NCBI GenBank assembly: GCA_964344215.1
Contig: CAYFMP010000034.1
Span: forward strand, 1-37,240
Length of the DNA stretch: 37,240 bases
Reading direction: 5' to 3'
Source: CAYFMP01 sp964344215
GTDB lineage: Bacteria; Pseudomonadota; Alphaproteobacteria; Rhodospirillales; Casp-alpha2
The notes under the pieces were generated by a model that did no database searches, had not been told where the DNA came from, and saw only the letters and a list, made by a program, of their open reading frames with translations. Shown here one piece after another: positions 25,160 to 33,891 of this stretch (positions are counted from its first letter, which is position 1; each line of letters starts with the position of its first letter). Made by a program: the position numbers and the translations under genes.

Positions 25160-25764
25160 GCTTCGGTATCTTTGGTCCGCGGCGCTTGTACGGCGGCCTT
25201 CAAGATATCCAGGTCATCGCTGAGCCGAGCATAGATGTGTCCGCCGAGGCCGAGCGCGAGGCGGGCGGGTGACGCCAGCGGGCCGAGGAATGCCAGTAGG
25301 TCGCCCCTCAGGTCGATGTCAGCGTCGTCGACCGCGTTGCGTAACGCCACTACGGCCTCGGTATCGCCTTCGATCGACAAGTTGCGCGAGAAAAACATCG
25401 CATCGCCATCGAGGCGTCCTTCCAACAAATCGATCAGGGTCATCAACGGTCCACGGATTACCGCCGCCGCCTGGCCGTCGCTTCCGCGGGCCGCCGTCAT
25501 GCGGGGATGCTCCGAATCCGCATCAAGCACGAAGACGAGCGGAAGATCGACGGGATCAATTAGGAAAACCGGCCCGTTCAGACACGACAGCCGTTCGAAC
25601 AATCCGGGATGACGGCGCTTCAGCACCAAGAATGCGGCATCGAGGACCGGCTGCAACAGCCGGGGAGGCAGCGGCCTGGCCAGCAGGCCGGCCAACAGGA
25701 CCGGGGATAGCGGTGGTGGTCTGCCGTGCGAATGAAACACGGGATCGCCCTCATTACGCTTCAT
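25156..25764 (-). CDS. ubiT: UbiT, SCP2-domain ubiquinone biosynthesis accessory protein
   Basis: The 202-residue protein carries an SCP2 sterol-carrier-like domain (about residues 40-150), seen in PVFLIDPVDLPLVFVLD, AAVIRGPLMTLIDLLEGRLDGDAMFFSRNLSIEGDTE and VALRNAVDDAD. UbiT binds lipophilic quinone precursors and partners UbiUV. It is the first gene of the minus-strand operon. About 105 bases separate its start from the end of the neighbouring IS6-type element. I found no exact FNR/Anr site (TTGAT-N4-ATCAA) in that gap, though oxygen control is usual for these genes. Confidence 0.9.
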   Translation of the reverse strand: MKRNEGDPVFHSHGRPPPLSPVLLAGLLARPLPPRLLQPVLDAAFLVLKRRHPGLFERLSCLNGPVFLIDPVDLPLVFVLDADSEHPRMTAARGSDGQAAAVIRGPLMTLIDLLEGRLDGDAMFFSRNLSIEGDTEAVVALRNAVDDADIDLRGDLLAFLGPLASPARLALGLGGHIYARLSDDLDILKAAVQAPRTKDTEA

Positions 25765-25868
25765 CGATGCGAGATGATCACACAGTCGATGGATATTACA
25801 ACGCTTTTATGTTGAAACGATTCTGAAGTAGAGAGACCCTAAAAAAAGTGGTCTGGGTTTGTTAGGAC

Positions 25869-26465
25869 GGCATTGTCACGTTAACCGAATAGGCTCAGTG
25901 GTGACAGTGGGCTAGCGTCTCCCGATGGAACCTATTTCATACCGCCGCCATCGCTTTCCGCCCGTCACCATCCAACACGCCGTCCGGCTCTATTACCGGT
26001 TCACGCTCAGCCATCGGGATGTCGAAGACGTCCTGGCGGAACGCGGCACCGATGTGTCGTGCGAGACGGTTCGCCGGTGTGCGACGAAGTATGGAACCGT
26101 GCCGTCAATCATTGTCACTGACAAATGGCGGGCATCGCGTGCGGCGATCCATGAGATTGTATCGAACGCCCAACACGTTCGAGGGAAACGACTGAACAGC
26201 CGGGCTGAGAACTCTCATCAGCCGACACGAAGACGGGAACGAAAACAGCAACGGTTCAAGTCACCGGCCTCCGCACCGGAATTTCTCTCGACGTTCTCAT
26301 TGATCTACAACCACTTCAATATCCAGCGCCACCTCGTATCACCGGGCACGATGCGAAAGTTCCGAGCAGAAGCATTACATGCGTGGATGGATGTTGCTGC
26401 CGAAGTCTGAAATCAACCTTTGGAATTACCCAACACGTCGCCACCCGAGCCAATGCGACAATGCC
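25869..26465 (+). mobile_element. Internally deleted IS6-type element (copy A)
   Basis: The ends are GGCATTGTCA (25869-25878) and GCGACAATGCC (26455-26465), giving a 9-base perfect terminal inverted repeat. The element is 597 bases long, about 210 shorter than copy B at 36170. No 8-base target duplication is visible at the two edges. It lies between ubiT and the alcohol dehydrogenase gene and ends 17 bases from the latter's stop. Confidence 0.65.
25925..26410 (+). pseudogene. IS6-family transposase with in-frame internal deletion
   Basis: The 161-residue frame begins like IS6 transposases (FPPVTIQHAVRLYYRFTLSHRDVEDVLAERG), runs to CATKYG, and then jumps to IIVTDKWRASRAAIHEI. About 70-75 central residues, including the first catalytic aspartate, are missing. 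The second aspartate (VTDK) and the glutamate (NSRAENSHQP) are kept, and the C-terminus is normal. The product should be inactive, but the ends could be moved by a related transposase in trans. Confidence 0.8.
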
Positions 26466-26482
26466 AAGCGGACATACGAAGC

Positions 26483-27472
26483 TTACGGCCTAAGGACGAT
26501 CTTGGCCGCTGAGACCTTTCCTTGTTGGAGGTCGCGAAAAGCATGGGCGCCCTCGGCGAGGGGGCGCGTTTCGACCCAGTCCAGCGCGCCCAGCGATCCC
26601 GAGTGGAGGGCTGCCACGGTGTCGGTGAAATCCTCCATGGTGTAAGTGTAGGTGCCTATGAAGGTGACTTCCTGAAGCGTCATCTTGCGGACATCGAGGC
26701 CGCCCTCGGCTTCGAGCAGGCCAATATGAACGATGACGCCTCCGGGTTTGACGGCGGCCGAAGCGGCCGCCCGCGTATCGCTGCCGCCGACAGCGTCGAT
26801 GACCAGATCGAAACCATTTCCCTCGGCTGGATCGGTGGCAGGGTTGACGATCGCGATGTCGTTTTCCCGAGCTACGGTTCGGCGGCGCAGGGGATTGGTT
26901 TCGGCGATATGAACCTCTCCGTACCCCCGGCTTCGCAGGACCAGCGCCGCCGACAATCCGATGGCGCCACCGCCGAGAACCAGGGCGCGGCTGTCTGGCG
27001 GCGACTCCGCGAGGCGCTCTCCCAAATTCACGGCATGCCAGGCGGTAGCCACCGGTTCGCTCAGGGCGGCGACGCTTGGGTCCATGCCGTCCGGTAATTC
27101 GATCAGGTTACGTTCTGGAATCTTCAGGTATTCGGCGAACGCGCCCTGACGGGGCGGCATGCTGATGATCTGGCGCTCTCCACACAGGTTTTCGCGCCCG
27201 CCACGGCAGGCCGCGCAAGTCCCACAGGTGACCAGGGGGTTCAGGGTCACGCGCCTGCCGACCAATCTTCCATCCTCGACGGTTCCGGATGCCTCGTGAC
27301 CCAGAATCAACGGCGGGGGACGGCGTGGGTCGTGACCAAGAAAGGCGTGCATGTCGGAACCGCAGATGCCGACGGCCTCGACTCGGACGATGGCCTCGCC
27401 CGGTTCCGGCACCGGATCCGGTTGGTCGCGGTAATCGATTCGTTCGGGTTCCGTGTAGACGAGGGCCTTCAT
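26483..27472 (-). CDS. Zinc-dependent medium-chain alcohol dehydrogenase
   Basis: The 329-residue MDR-family oxidoreductase has catalytic zinc ligands in GICGSDMH and GHEASG. The structural zinc site is CGTCAACRGGRENLC. The Rossmann motif GGGAIG is followed by an acidic residue (HIAET), which favours NAD over NADP. It is the last gene of the minus-strand catabolic operon, 12 bases after the SDR gene. In DHPS-degrading bacteria a pair of 2-dehydrogenases (HpsO/HpsP) interconverts the DHPS enantiomers; this gene and the SDR could be such a pair, but that is inferred from company only. The C-terminus looks complete despite the nearby IS element. Confidence 0.88.
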   Translation of the reverse strand: MKALVYTEPERIDYRDQPDPVPEPGEAIVRVEAVGICGSDMHAFLGHDPRRPPPLILGHEASGTVEDGRLVGRRVTLNPLVTCGTCAACRGGRENLCGERQIISMPPRQGAFAEYLKIPERNLIELPDGMDPSVAALSEPVATAWHAVNLGERLAESPPDSRALVLGGGAIGLSAALVLRSRGYGEVHIAETNPLRRRTVARENDIAIVNPATDPAEGNGFDLVIDAVGGSDTRAAASAAVKPGGVIVHIGLLEAEGGLDVRKMTLQEVTFIGTYTYTMEDFTDTVAALHSGSLGALDWVETRPLAEGAHAFRDLQQGKVSAAKIVLRP

Positions 27473-27484
27473 GCCGGGCGTTCC

Positions 27485-28258
27485 CTATTTTGCGGAATAG
27501 CCGCCGTCGACCGCCAATACCTGACCGGTGACGTAGGCCGCCGCCCGCGAGGCCAGGAACACCGTCGCGCCGTCGAGGTCACGCAACTCCCCGTTTCTGC
27601 CGACGGCGGTCATGGCGGCGTGATGGGCTGCCGTTTCCGGATCACCGTAGACGGCCGCCGTCAGTTCGGTGGGAAAGAACCCCGGTGCCACGGCATTGGT
27701 GACGATTTCGTCCTTCGACCATGCCTCGGCCATGGCGCGGGTCATCTGCACGACGCCGCCCTTCGATGCGCCGTAAGCGGCGCCGTCCGGGAACGCCCGG
27801 AACGACTGCAGCGAGGCGATGTTGATAATGTTGCCGCCACCGCGCGCGCGCATGCCCGGCACCAGCTCACGAGCTAGGAAAAAGGGTACCGAAAGGTTGA
27901 GGCGCAGGGTCGTATCCCAAACGTCCCAGGACACGTCGTCGGCGGATTGTCGGGGATTGATGCCGGCGGCGTTGACCAGGATATCGGGCGCTCCGAACGC
28001 ATTGCCGGCGTCGGAGGCGACCCGCGCGATCTCGTCGCGTTCGGCCAATTGGGCGACGAAAACCTCCGCTGAACCGCCGCCGTCGGTAATGACCTTGGCG
28101 GTCTCGGCGAGACGCTCCGCGCGGCGTGCCACCAAGATCACCGCGGCCCCGGCGCGGGCCAGCGTTCCGGCCATATGGCGGCCAATCCCCGACGATGCGC
28201 CGGTAACCAGGGCGACGCGGCCAGAAAGATCGAACAGTTGGCTGACAAAAGAGGTCAT
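27485..28258 (-). CDS. Short-chain dehydrogenase/reductase
   Basis: The 257-residue classical SDR has the cofactor motif TGASSGIG, NAAG, and the catalytic Ser-Tyr-Lys seen as IASLQSF and YGASKGG. The residues after the second strand (LVARRAERL) are basic, which would allow NADP. The end GQVLAVDGGYSAK is typical. It lies between the HpsN-like and zinc dehydrogenase genes, 15 and 12 bases away, so it is co-transcribed with them. The substrate is probably a hydroxy or keto intermediate of the compound imported by the TRAP system. Confidence 0.9.
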   Translation of the reverse strand: MTSFVSQLFDLSGRVALVTGASSGIGRHMAGTLARAGAAVILVARRAERLAETAKVITDGGGSAEVFVAQLAERDEIARVASDAGNAFGAPDILVNAAGINPRQSADDVSWDVWDTTLRLNLSVPFFLARELVPGMRARGGGNIINIASLQSFRAFPDGAAYGASKGGVVQMTRAMAEAWSKDEIVTNAVAPGFFPTELTAAVYGDPETAAHHAAMTAVGRNGELRDLDGATVFLASRAAAYVTGQVLAVDGGYSAK

Positions 28259-28273
28259 GGCGGCGGCGGGCTC

Positions 28274-29578
28274 CTAGGGTGTTAAGTCGAAATCTTCGCC
28301 CGGAAAATACTTCTCGAGGCGAACGTCGCCCGTGCGCGCGTGGCCCTCCATCCCCTCGAGACGCGAAATACGTGCAGTAACGGCGGCCACCTCGCGGTTG
28401 GCTTCGCGACTGGCGCGCTGGGTGGTGACGACCTTGATGAATTTGTGGACCGACAAGCCACCGGTGTAATGCCCGGCCCCCTTGGTCGGCAAGATGTGGT
28501 TGGTGCCCGAGCACTTGTCGCCAAAGGCGACAGTGGTCTCCTCGCCGACGAATAACGAGCCGTAGTTACGGAGCCGGTCGACATACCAATCGAGGTTTTT
28601 GGTCTGCACCTCCAGGTGTTCCGGTGCGTAGGCGTCGGACACGGCCGCCGCCTTCTCGTCGGTGTCGCACAGCACAACCTCGCCGTAATCCCGCCAGGCA
28701 CTCTCGGCGGCCTGCCTCTGGACCTCCGGAAGGGCGGCGATCAGGCCGTCCATGCGGGCCATCACCTCGTCGGCAAGCTTGCGGCTGGTCGTTACCAGCC
28801 AAGCCGGGGAGTCGGGGCCGTGCTCGGCTTGGCCGACGAGGTCGTAAGCGACCACATCCGGATCCGCCGTCTCGTCGGCGATGACGAGGATTTCCGTCGG
28901 ACCGGCGAACAGGTCGATGCCAACGCGCCCGAACAACATGCGCTTGGCCTCGGCGACGAAGCGGTTGCCGGGTCCGACCAGGATATTGGCCTTGTATCCG
29001 GTGAACAGCCCGAACGCCATGGCGGCGATACCTTGGACGCCACCCAGCGCCAGGATGTGATCGGCCCCGCACAGATCCATGGTGTAGAGGATGGCCGGAT
29101 GGATGCCGCCGCGCTCCGGGCTGGGAGCGGAGCAAGTTATGACATTCTGGACACCGGCGACCTTGGCCGTGGTAATGCTCATGATCGCTGACGCGACATG
29201 AGCGTAGCGCCCGCCCGGCACATAACATCCGGCCGTATCCATTGGAATCAACCGTTGCCCGGCCCAAAGGCCTGGCGACAGTTCAGCCTCGAACTCGACC
29301 AGGCTTTCCTTCTGTTTCTCGGCGAAACCGCGCACCCGGTCGTAGGCGAAGCGCAAGTCGTCCTTAAGTTGGTCCGGAACCTGCTCGGCGGCGGCGGCGA
29401 CGGCGTCCTTCCCGACCACGATGTCGCCCGTCCAGCCGTCCAACTTATCACCGTACTCGCGCGCCTTATCCTCGCCGCCGGCCTCGATTTCGGAGAGCAT
29501 GCGGGCGACGATGTCGCGAGTTTCTTCTTCCCCAGTGGCCGGCGTTTTGGCCGCCTTCTTAAGGTACTCGGTGGTCAT
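28274..29578 (-). CDS. hpsN: Histidinol dehydrogenase-family enzyme, probably sulfopropanediol 3-dehydrogenase (HpsN-like)
   Basis: The 434-residue HisD-fold protein keeps the zinc-site pattern (QAEHG, GDKCSGTNH, EGHAR) and the catalytic APEH. It sits with TRAP transport, an IclR regulator and two dehydrogenases instead of his genes. HpsN is the HisD paralogue that oxidises (R)-2,3-dihydroxypropane-1-sulfonate to sulfolactate in two NAD-linked steps. The start MTTEYLKKA and the end GDVRLEKYFPGEDFDL fit my recollection of that branch, not biosynthetic HisD. The assignment rests on recognition and neighbourhood. Other HisD-like dehydrogenases acting on polyols or sugar acids cannot be excluded. 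No sulfolactate lyase gene is in the window. Confidence 0.65.
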   Translation of the reverse strand: MTTEYLKKAAKTPATGEEETRDIVARMLSEIEAGGEDKAREYGDKLDGWTGDIVVGKDAVAAAAEQVPDQLKDDLRFAYDRVRGFAEKQKESLVEFEAELSPGLWAGQRLIPMDTAGCYVPGGRYAHVASAIMSITTAKVAGVQNVITCSAPSPERGGIHPAILYTMDLCGADHILALGGVQGIAAMAFGLFTGYKANILVGPGNRFVAEAKRMLFGRVGIDLFAGPTEILVIADETADPDVVAYDLVGQAEHGPDSPAWLVTTSRKLADEVMARMDGLIAALPEVQRQAAESAWRDYGEVVLCDTDEKAAAVSDAYAPEHLEVQTKNLDWYVDRLRNYGSLFVGEETTVAFGDKCSGTNHILPTKGAGHYTGGLSVHKFIKVVTTQRASREANREVAAVTARISRLEGMEGHARTGDVRLEKYFPGEDFDLTP

Positions 29579-29586
29579 TGTCCCTC

Positions 29587-30354
29587 CTAATTGGCGCGCT
29601 CCGCCGACAGCGCTTGCGCCGCCTGGCGCATGACAGGCACATGCCCGAGCGCAGCTTTCAAATTCATGCGCACGCTTGGCGCGTGGCAGGCGAGGGTGCC
29701 AACGATGCGCTGCTTGTCGTCCAAAATCGGCACCGCGATCGCGGTCATTCCCTCGATGAACTCCTCGTCGTCCGTGCCGATCCGCTGGTCGGCGATGCGC
29801 TCGAGTTCCGTTATCAGGACCTCGGCATCGGTGATGGTTTTCGGCGTGTGTCGTTCCAGCGGCAGGACACTGACCAAACGCCGCTGCTGGGTTGCCGACA
29901 GACTGCTCAAGTATAGCTTACCGCTGGCCGTGCAGTGGAGCGGCACGCGGGTCCCGATGGGAAGCTGCGTACGCAAAGGCCATTCCGCCTCGACCCGGTC
30001 CAGGTACACCATCTCGCTCCCCATCGGGGCGTTCAGGTTGCAGGTCTCGCCGATCTGGCGCGACAGCTCGGTCAGGATGCGATGGCGATAGGCGTAATTG
30101 CCCCCGGTGGCGACCATGCCAAGCGCCAGTTCGCGCATTCGATGGCCTGGGCGCAAACCCTTGCCGCCGATGTCCGCGGCCAAGAATCCCTCGTGCTCCA
30201 GCAAAGAGCACAGACGATGCGCCGTCGCCTTCGGAAGCCCCGTCACCTCGACGATTTCGGCGACCGAAAGAGCTTTCACGGTACCTGACATGGCTTCCAG
30301 GATTTCCAGCGCCCGGATGGACCGGGAACCTTTGTCTCCCGATTCCTTCGGCAT
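29587..30354 (-). CDS. IclR-family transcriptional regulator
   Basis: The 255-residue protein has an N-terminal winged helix-turn-helix (about residues 10-70, LSVAEIVEVTGLPKATAHRLCSLLEHEGFL). A C-terminal IclR effector domain (about 80-250) shows GSEMVYLDRVE, LHCTASGKLYLSSL and a late GMTAIAVPILDDKQRIVGTLA. Such regulators bind small metabolites and act at palindromic sites near the catabolic genes. It is placed inside the minus-strand operon, between dctM and the HpsN-like gene, 8 bases before the latter. A plausible target is the 18-base palindrome at 33874-33891. Confidence 0.92.
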   Translation of the reverse strand: MPKESGDKGSRSIRALEILEAMSGTVKALSVAEIVEVTGLPKATAHRLCSLLEHEGFLAADIGGKGLRPGHRMRELALGMVATGGNYAYRHRILTELSRQIGETCNLNAPMGSEMVYLDRVEAEWPLRTQLPIGTRVPLHCTASGKLYLSSLSATQQRRLVSVLPLERHTPKTITDAEVLITELERIADQRIGTDDEEFIEGMTAIAVPILDDKQRIVGTLACHAPSVRMNLKAALGHVPVMRQAAQALSAERAN

Positions 30355-30360
30355 AATCGA

Positions 30361-30379
30361 CTGGGTCCCCTTGACCCAG
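30361..30379 (-). promoter_or_regulatory. Hairpin covering the ribosome binding site of the IclR gene
   Basis: Arms CTGGGTC and GACCCAG enclose a 5-base loop. On the minus strand the loop and its edge contain AAGGGG, the only Shine-Dalgarno-like sequence before the IclR start. The hairpin could lower translation of the regulator relative to dctM or act as a weak transcription stop after dctM. Confidence 0.4.
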
Positions 30380-30417
30380 CGCGATCGGCGTTTGCCGAAC
30401 AGCGAACGATAGGGCCG

Positions 30418-31737
30418 TTACGATCCGTAAATGACCTTCGGCAGCCACAGGGCGATCTGTGGGAAGATCATGATCAGGATTAACCCGACCAGCTGAATGA
30501 CCATAAACTGCATCATGCCGATATAGATGTCTTTCAGGTCCCACTCCGGAACGACGCCCTTCAGGAAGTAAGCCGACAGGGCAACGGGCGGTGATAGCCA
30601 AGCTGTCTGCAAATTAACGGCTACCAGGATGCCGAACCAAACCAAGTTGAACCCGAGCTGGTCGATCAGCGGCAGCAGGATCGGCACGATGATGAGTACG
30701 ATCGGCACCCACTCCAGGGGCCACCCCAGCAGGAAGATCAACGCCATGATCATGACCAGGATGACCATCGGCGGAAGGTCTGTGCCGAGCAGCAGTTCGG
30801 TCAGCATGGTCGGTGTGCCGAGGCGCGAGAACACGGCACCAAAGAAGTTGGACGCCGCCACAAGGATCAGAATCAGGGCCGAGATCTCCAGCGTCTTAAT
30901 CAGCGCCTGATGGAGCTTCGGAAGGGTCAGCCGCCGGTAGGCGAGCGACAGCAGGAGGGCGCCGGCGGCGCCGCAACCGGCGCCCTCGGTCGGCGTTGCC
31001 AGTCCGAACATGATGCTGCCCAGGGCCGAGAACACCAACGCCGCGGGCGGCACTAGGCCAAGCAGGAACTCCTTCCACACGTGGGCCATGCTCTCGGCCC
31101 GGTCCTCCACCGGCAGCGCCGGGCCGAGCGACGGATTGAGCCAACACCGGCCGAGCGCGTAGAAGGCGTACAGCGTCGCCATCAGGACGCCGGGGATGAT
31201 GGCGGCAGCGAACAAGTCGGTCACCGGCACCTCGAGGACCGGCCCCATGACCACCAGCATGATGCTCGGCGGGATCAGGATGCCCAGGGTGCCTCCGGCG
31301 GTGATGGTGCCGGCCGACAGTTTCACGTCGTAGCCCGAGCGGTTAATGGTCTTGGCCGCCATGATACCGAGTATGGTCACCGAAGCACCGACGATGCCGG
31401 TGGCGGCGGCGAAGATCGTGGAGACGAACAGCACGGCAAGATAAAGCGCGCCGCGCACCCTGGATAGCATAAGCTGTACGGCCTGAAACAATCGCTCCAT
31501 CAGGCCGGCCTGCTCCATCAAAATGCCCATGAAGATGAACAGGGGCACGGCGGCCAGGGTCTGCTCCAGCATCACCGACGAAAACTGGAAGGTCATCAGA
31601 TAGAAGACGACCTTTCCGAAGCCGATGTAGCCGAAAACGAAGCCCAAGAAGATCAGGGTAAACGAGATCGGGAATCCAACGAATATGGCGAACAGCATGA
31701 CCGCGATGAGGACGAGGCCGAGAATTTCATTTTCCAT
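30418..31737 (-). CDS. dctM: TRAP transporter large permease subunit (DctM)
   Basis: The 439-residue integral membrane protein has about 12 hydrophobic segments and the DctM family motifs PLFIFMGILMEQAG, GIVGASVTILGIM, GGTLGILIPPSIMLV and ATPTEGAG. It forms the channel of a sodium-driven TRAP uptake system. The start MENEILG at 31737 is preferred over an upstream in-frame start near 31767, because AAGGTGG precedes it and it begins one base after the dctQ stop. Sequence gives no direct substrate; the neighbouring dehydrogenases suggest a hydroxylated organic acid or sulfonate. Confidence 0.93.
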   Translation of the reverse strand: MENEILGLVLIAVMLFAIFVGFPISFTLIFLGFVFGYIGFGKVVFYLMTFQFSSVMLEQTLAAVPLFIFMGILMEQAGLMERLFQAVQLMLSRVRGALYLAVLFVSTIFAAATGIVGASVTILGIMAAKTINRSGYDVKLSAGTITAGGTLGILIPPSIMLVVMGPVLEVPVTDLFAAAIIPGVLMATLYAFYALGRCWLNPSLGPALPVEDRAESMAHVWKEFLLGLVPPAALVFSALGSIMFGLATPTEGAGCGAAGALLLSLAYRRLTLPKLHQALIKTLEISALILILVAASNFFGAVFSRLGTPTMLTELLLGTDLPPMVILVMIMALIFLLGWPLEWVPIVLIIVPILLPLIDQLGFNLVWFGILVAVNLQTAWLSPPVALSAYFLKGVVPEWDLKDIYIGMMQFMVIQLVGLILIMIFPQIALWLPKVIYGS

Positions 31738-31738
31738 T

Positions 31739-32353
31739 CTACGGCCACCTTCCGCGTGTCGCGGCAAAGTAACTTTTCAGGGTCTCCGAAACACCCTGGA
31801 TGATGAGGAAGACGACACCGATGGGAAGCGCTGTCTTGATCGGCCCCATGTACGGCATCCAGGCGGTATCCATGCCGCGTTCTCCACGGATCCACGACAG
31901 GGAAGCGAAATCCACCGCCATCCACAGGAACACGAACAGGCCGGGGAAATAGAACACCAAATACAGCGCCGTATCGATTATCCCCTGAACCTTGGCCGAC
32001 CAGTTCCGGTATATGAAATCGGCGCGGATGTGAACGCCCCGGGAAAGGGCGTAGCCGGCGCCCAGCATAAACAACGCGCCGTACAGCATGCGGCTCATGT
32101 CATAGGCCCACATGGTCGGCGCCACGAACACATAGCGCGCCGTCACCTCGTAGACCATGGCCAACAGCAGCGGGATAGTCAGCCAGCACACGATGCGGCC
32201 AACCCACAGGCTGAAGTAGTCGATGAACGTGATCGTCCGGGCCATCCACGGCGGCATGTCGCCGGGCAGGTCGCCAGGATCCTTGGCGCGCCGTTCGGCG
32301 ATCAGCTCGTCGGTTATGTCCAGTTCGCCGACGTCTTCGGGCGTATCCGACAT
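31739..32353 (-). CDS. dctQ: TRAP transporter small permease subunit (DctQ)
   Basis: The 204-residue membrane protein has four hydrophobic helices (around ITFIDYFSLWVGRIVCWLTIPLLLAMV, MSRMLYGALFMLGAGYALSR, ALYLVFYFPGLFVFLWMAVDF and the C-terminal region). VHIRADFIY is a family motif. An acidic N-terminal extension of about 35 residues precedes the first helix. It is followed after one base by dctM, so the two are coupled. It docks the large subunit and is needed for uptake. Confidence 0.9.
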   Translation of the reverse strand: MSDTPEDVGELDITDELIAERRAKDPGDLPGDMPPWMARTITFIDYFSLWVGRIVCWLTIPLLLAMVYEVTARYVFVAPTMWAYDMSRMLYGALFMLGAGYALSRGVHIRADFIYRNWSAKVQGIIDTALYLVFYFPGLFVFLWMAVDFASLSWIRGERGMDTAWMPYMGPIKTALPIGVVFLIIQGVSETLKSYFAATRGRWP

Positions 32354-32447
32354 CGAGGCCCCCTGTCAGGCTACGGGTTGAATCCGGGTTGATTCCGGGC
32401 CTCTCCCCTATAGTCCCGGACGCAGACTAGTCGTTCGAAGAGCGCGT

Positions 32448-32476
32448 GGGAAGCGGGCCGAACAAGCCCGCTTCCC
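32448..32476 (-). other. Intercistronic stem-loop between dctP and dctQ
   Basis: Perfect 11-base arms GGGAAGCGGGC and GCCCGCTTCCC flank a 7-base loop, in a 154-base gap between the binding-protein and permease genes. No T tract follows on the minus strand. Such hairpins commonly protect the upstream mRNA or partly stop transcription, so that the binding protein is made in excess. Confidence 0.7.
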
Positions 32477-32507
32477 GTCGCTAGGGAGACGTAATGGTCG
32501 TTTATTG

Positions 32508-33623
32508 CTATTTCTTGCTTTTGGCGAAAGCCATCCCGAGGCTGGCGTTGGACATCTGGGCCCCGGCCCAAAACGGAACCGCGACGTCGGCGAAGGCCTT
32601 CTGGGAATCCCACACCTTCTTGAAGAACGGATTCTCGGCCGCGTTCTTTTCCAAGGTGGCCTTGGCGGCGTTCATGTATTCCTTGAAGTAGTCGGCCGGT
32701 GTGTCGTGCAGGATGACCCCGTGATCCTCGGTCAGGCTTTTCAGCGCCTTGCCGTTCTCGTAGATGCGATAGCTCAACGAGCGGATCAACGAAGCGTCGG
32801 CCGCCACCTGCATCGCCTTCTGCTGGTGCGGCGTCAAGCTCTTCCAGACGTCGCCGTTGATGTACATGTCGGCGTTGACGACCACTTGGTGCAGGCCCTG
32901 AAGATAATAATGTTTAAGCACCTTTTGGAAGCCGAACACGCTGTCCGGTTTTGGGCAGCACCATTCGGCGGCGTCGATGACACCCTTCTCCAGCGCCGGC
33001 AGGATGTCACCGCCACCCATGGCGACCGCGGCGACGCCGATGTCCTTGTAGGTTTGGCCCGGAATCCCCGGAGGCGTGCGGAACCGGTACTTGCGGAAAT
33101 CGGCCATCGACTTGATCGGCTCCTTGAACCAACCGAGCGCTTCGGGACCGACGGGCTGCAGCATCAGGCCCTTGATGTTCATGCCCATTTCCTTCCACAG
33201 CTGGTCATAAAGCTGCTGACCGCCGCCGTACATGAACCAAGATACCCAGGCGATGTTGTCGATACCGACACCGGCACCCGCCACCGGCGAGCCGAACAAC
33301 ATGGCGGCCGGGTGATACCCGGACCAATAGTGTGTCCACGCGAAACCGCCCTCGATGAGGCCCTTGTCGACCGCCTCCAGGGTTTCCTTGACGCCGACGA
33401 CGGCACCCGCCGGCAGCACCTCGATGGTCACTTCGCCGTTGGTCAGGGCGCTGACGTTGGCGCCGAAATCCTTCAGCATGACGATTTCGTCCGCCTTGGT
33501 CGGGATCACCGACTGGATGCGGATCTTCACCTTTTTAGCGTGTACGGGATTGGGAACCGCGAACACCATCGCCGAGATGGATGCCGCGACGACCCCCAAC
33601 ATGAGTGTCTTAAGTATGCGCAT
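32508..33623 (-). CDS. dctP: TRAP transporter periplasmic substrate-binding protein (DctP)
   Basis: The 371-residue protein has a signal peptide ending near PVHA. The mature part is a DctP-fold binding protein: VKIRIQSVIPTKADE at the start, the conserved carboxylate-binding arginine region KYRFRTPPGIPGQ, then ALEKGVIDAAEWCCPKPDSVFGF, which recalls the TakP/2-oxoacid-type branch. GGGAGGG is a strong ribosome binding site. It is the first gene of the minus-strand operon, which runs to the zinc dehydrogenase, and its promoter should lie in the 405-base divergent region towards the GMC gene. The substrate is inferred to be an organic acid or sulfonate. Confidence 0.93.
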   Translation of the reverse strand: MRILKTLMLGVVAASISAMVFAVPNPVHAKKVKIRIQSVIPTKADEIVMLKDFGANVSALTNGEVTIEVLPAGAVVGVKETLEAVDKGLIEGGFAWTHYWSGYHPAAMLFGSPVAGAGVGIDNIAWVSWFMYGGGQQLYDQLWKEMGMNIKGLMLQPVGPEALGWFKEPIKSMADFRKYRFRTPPGIPGQTYKDIGVAAVAMGGGDILPALEKGVIDAAEWCCPKPDSVFGFQKVLKHYYLQGLHQVVVNADMYINGDVWKSLTPHQQKAMQVAADASLIRSLSYRIYENGKALKSLTEDHGVILHDTPADYFKEYMNAAKATLEKNAAENPFFKKVWDSQKAFADVAVPFWAGAQMSNASLGMAFAKSKK

Positions 33624-33873
33624 GGAATACCCTCCCTGTCGCTCGGTTCATTGGGTTTGATGGGCCCCCAATGTTGGCCCGCTTGTGATCCTGTCGCTCC
33701 GCCGGCACCGCGAGCAACGTGTCCGCTAACGGCGGCGATCGGTGAAGTCCCTTGTGCGAATTTGTATAGGAAATGGCCGTGGCACTACCGATGCGGTCAA
33801 TCCGAACTGACGGTCCCGCCGATTTCCCCTGGCCCGAAACCGAGCCCAAACACCTCCCTTACAAACCCTGATT

Positions 33874-33891
33874 AGTCTCATTAATGAGACT
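33874..33891. promoter_or_regulatory. 18-bp perfect palindrome in the dctP/GMC divergent region
   Basis: AGTCTCATTAATGAGACT is perfectly self-complementary. It lies about 250 bases from the dctP start and about 140 from the GMC start and is set in AT-rich DNA unlike its surroundings. It is a likely operator for the IclR-type regulator at 29587. No other promoter element in the 405-base region (33624-34028) is convincing to me. Confidence 0.65.

Noticed and set aside
25765..25868. FNR/Anr site before ubiT
   Set aside because: No match to TTGAT-N4-ATCAA within an acceptable number of changes.
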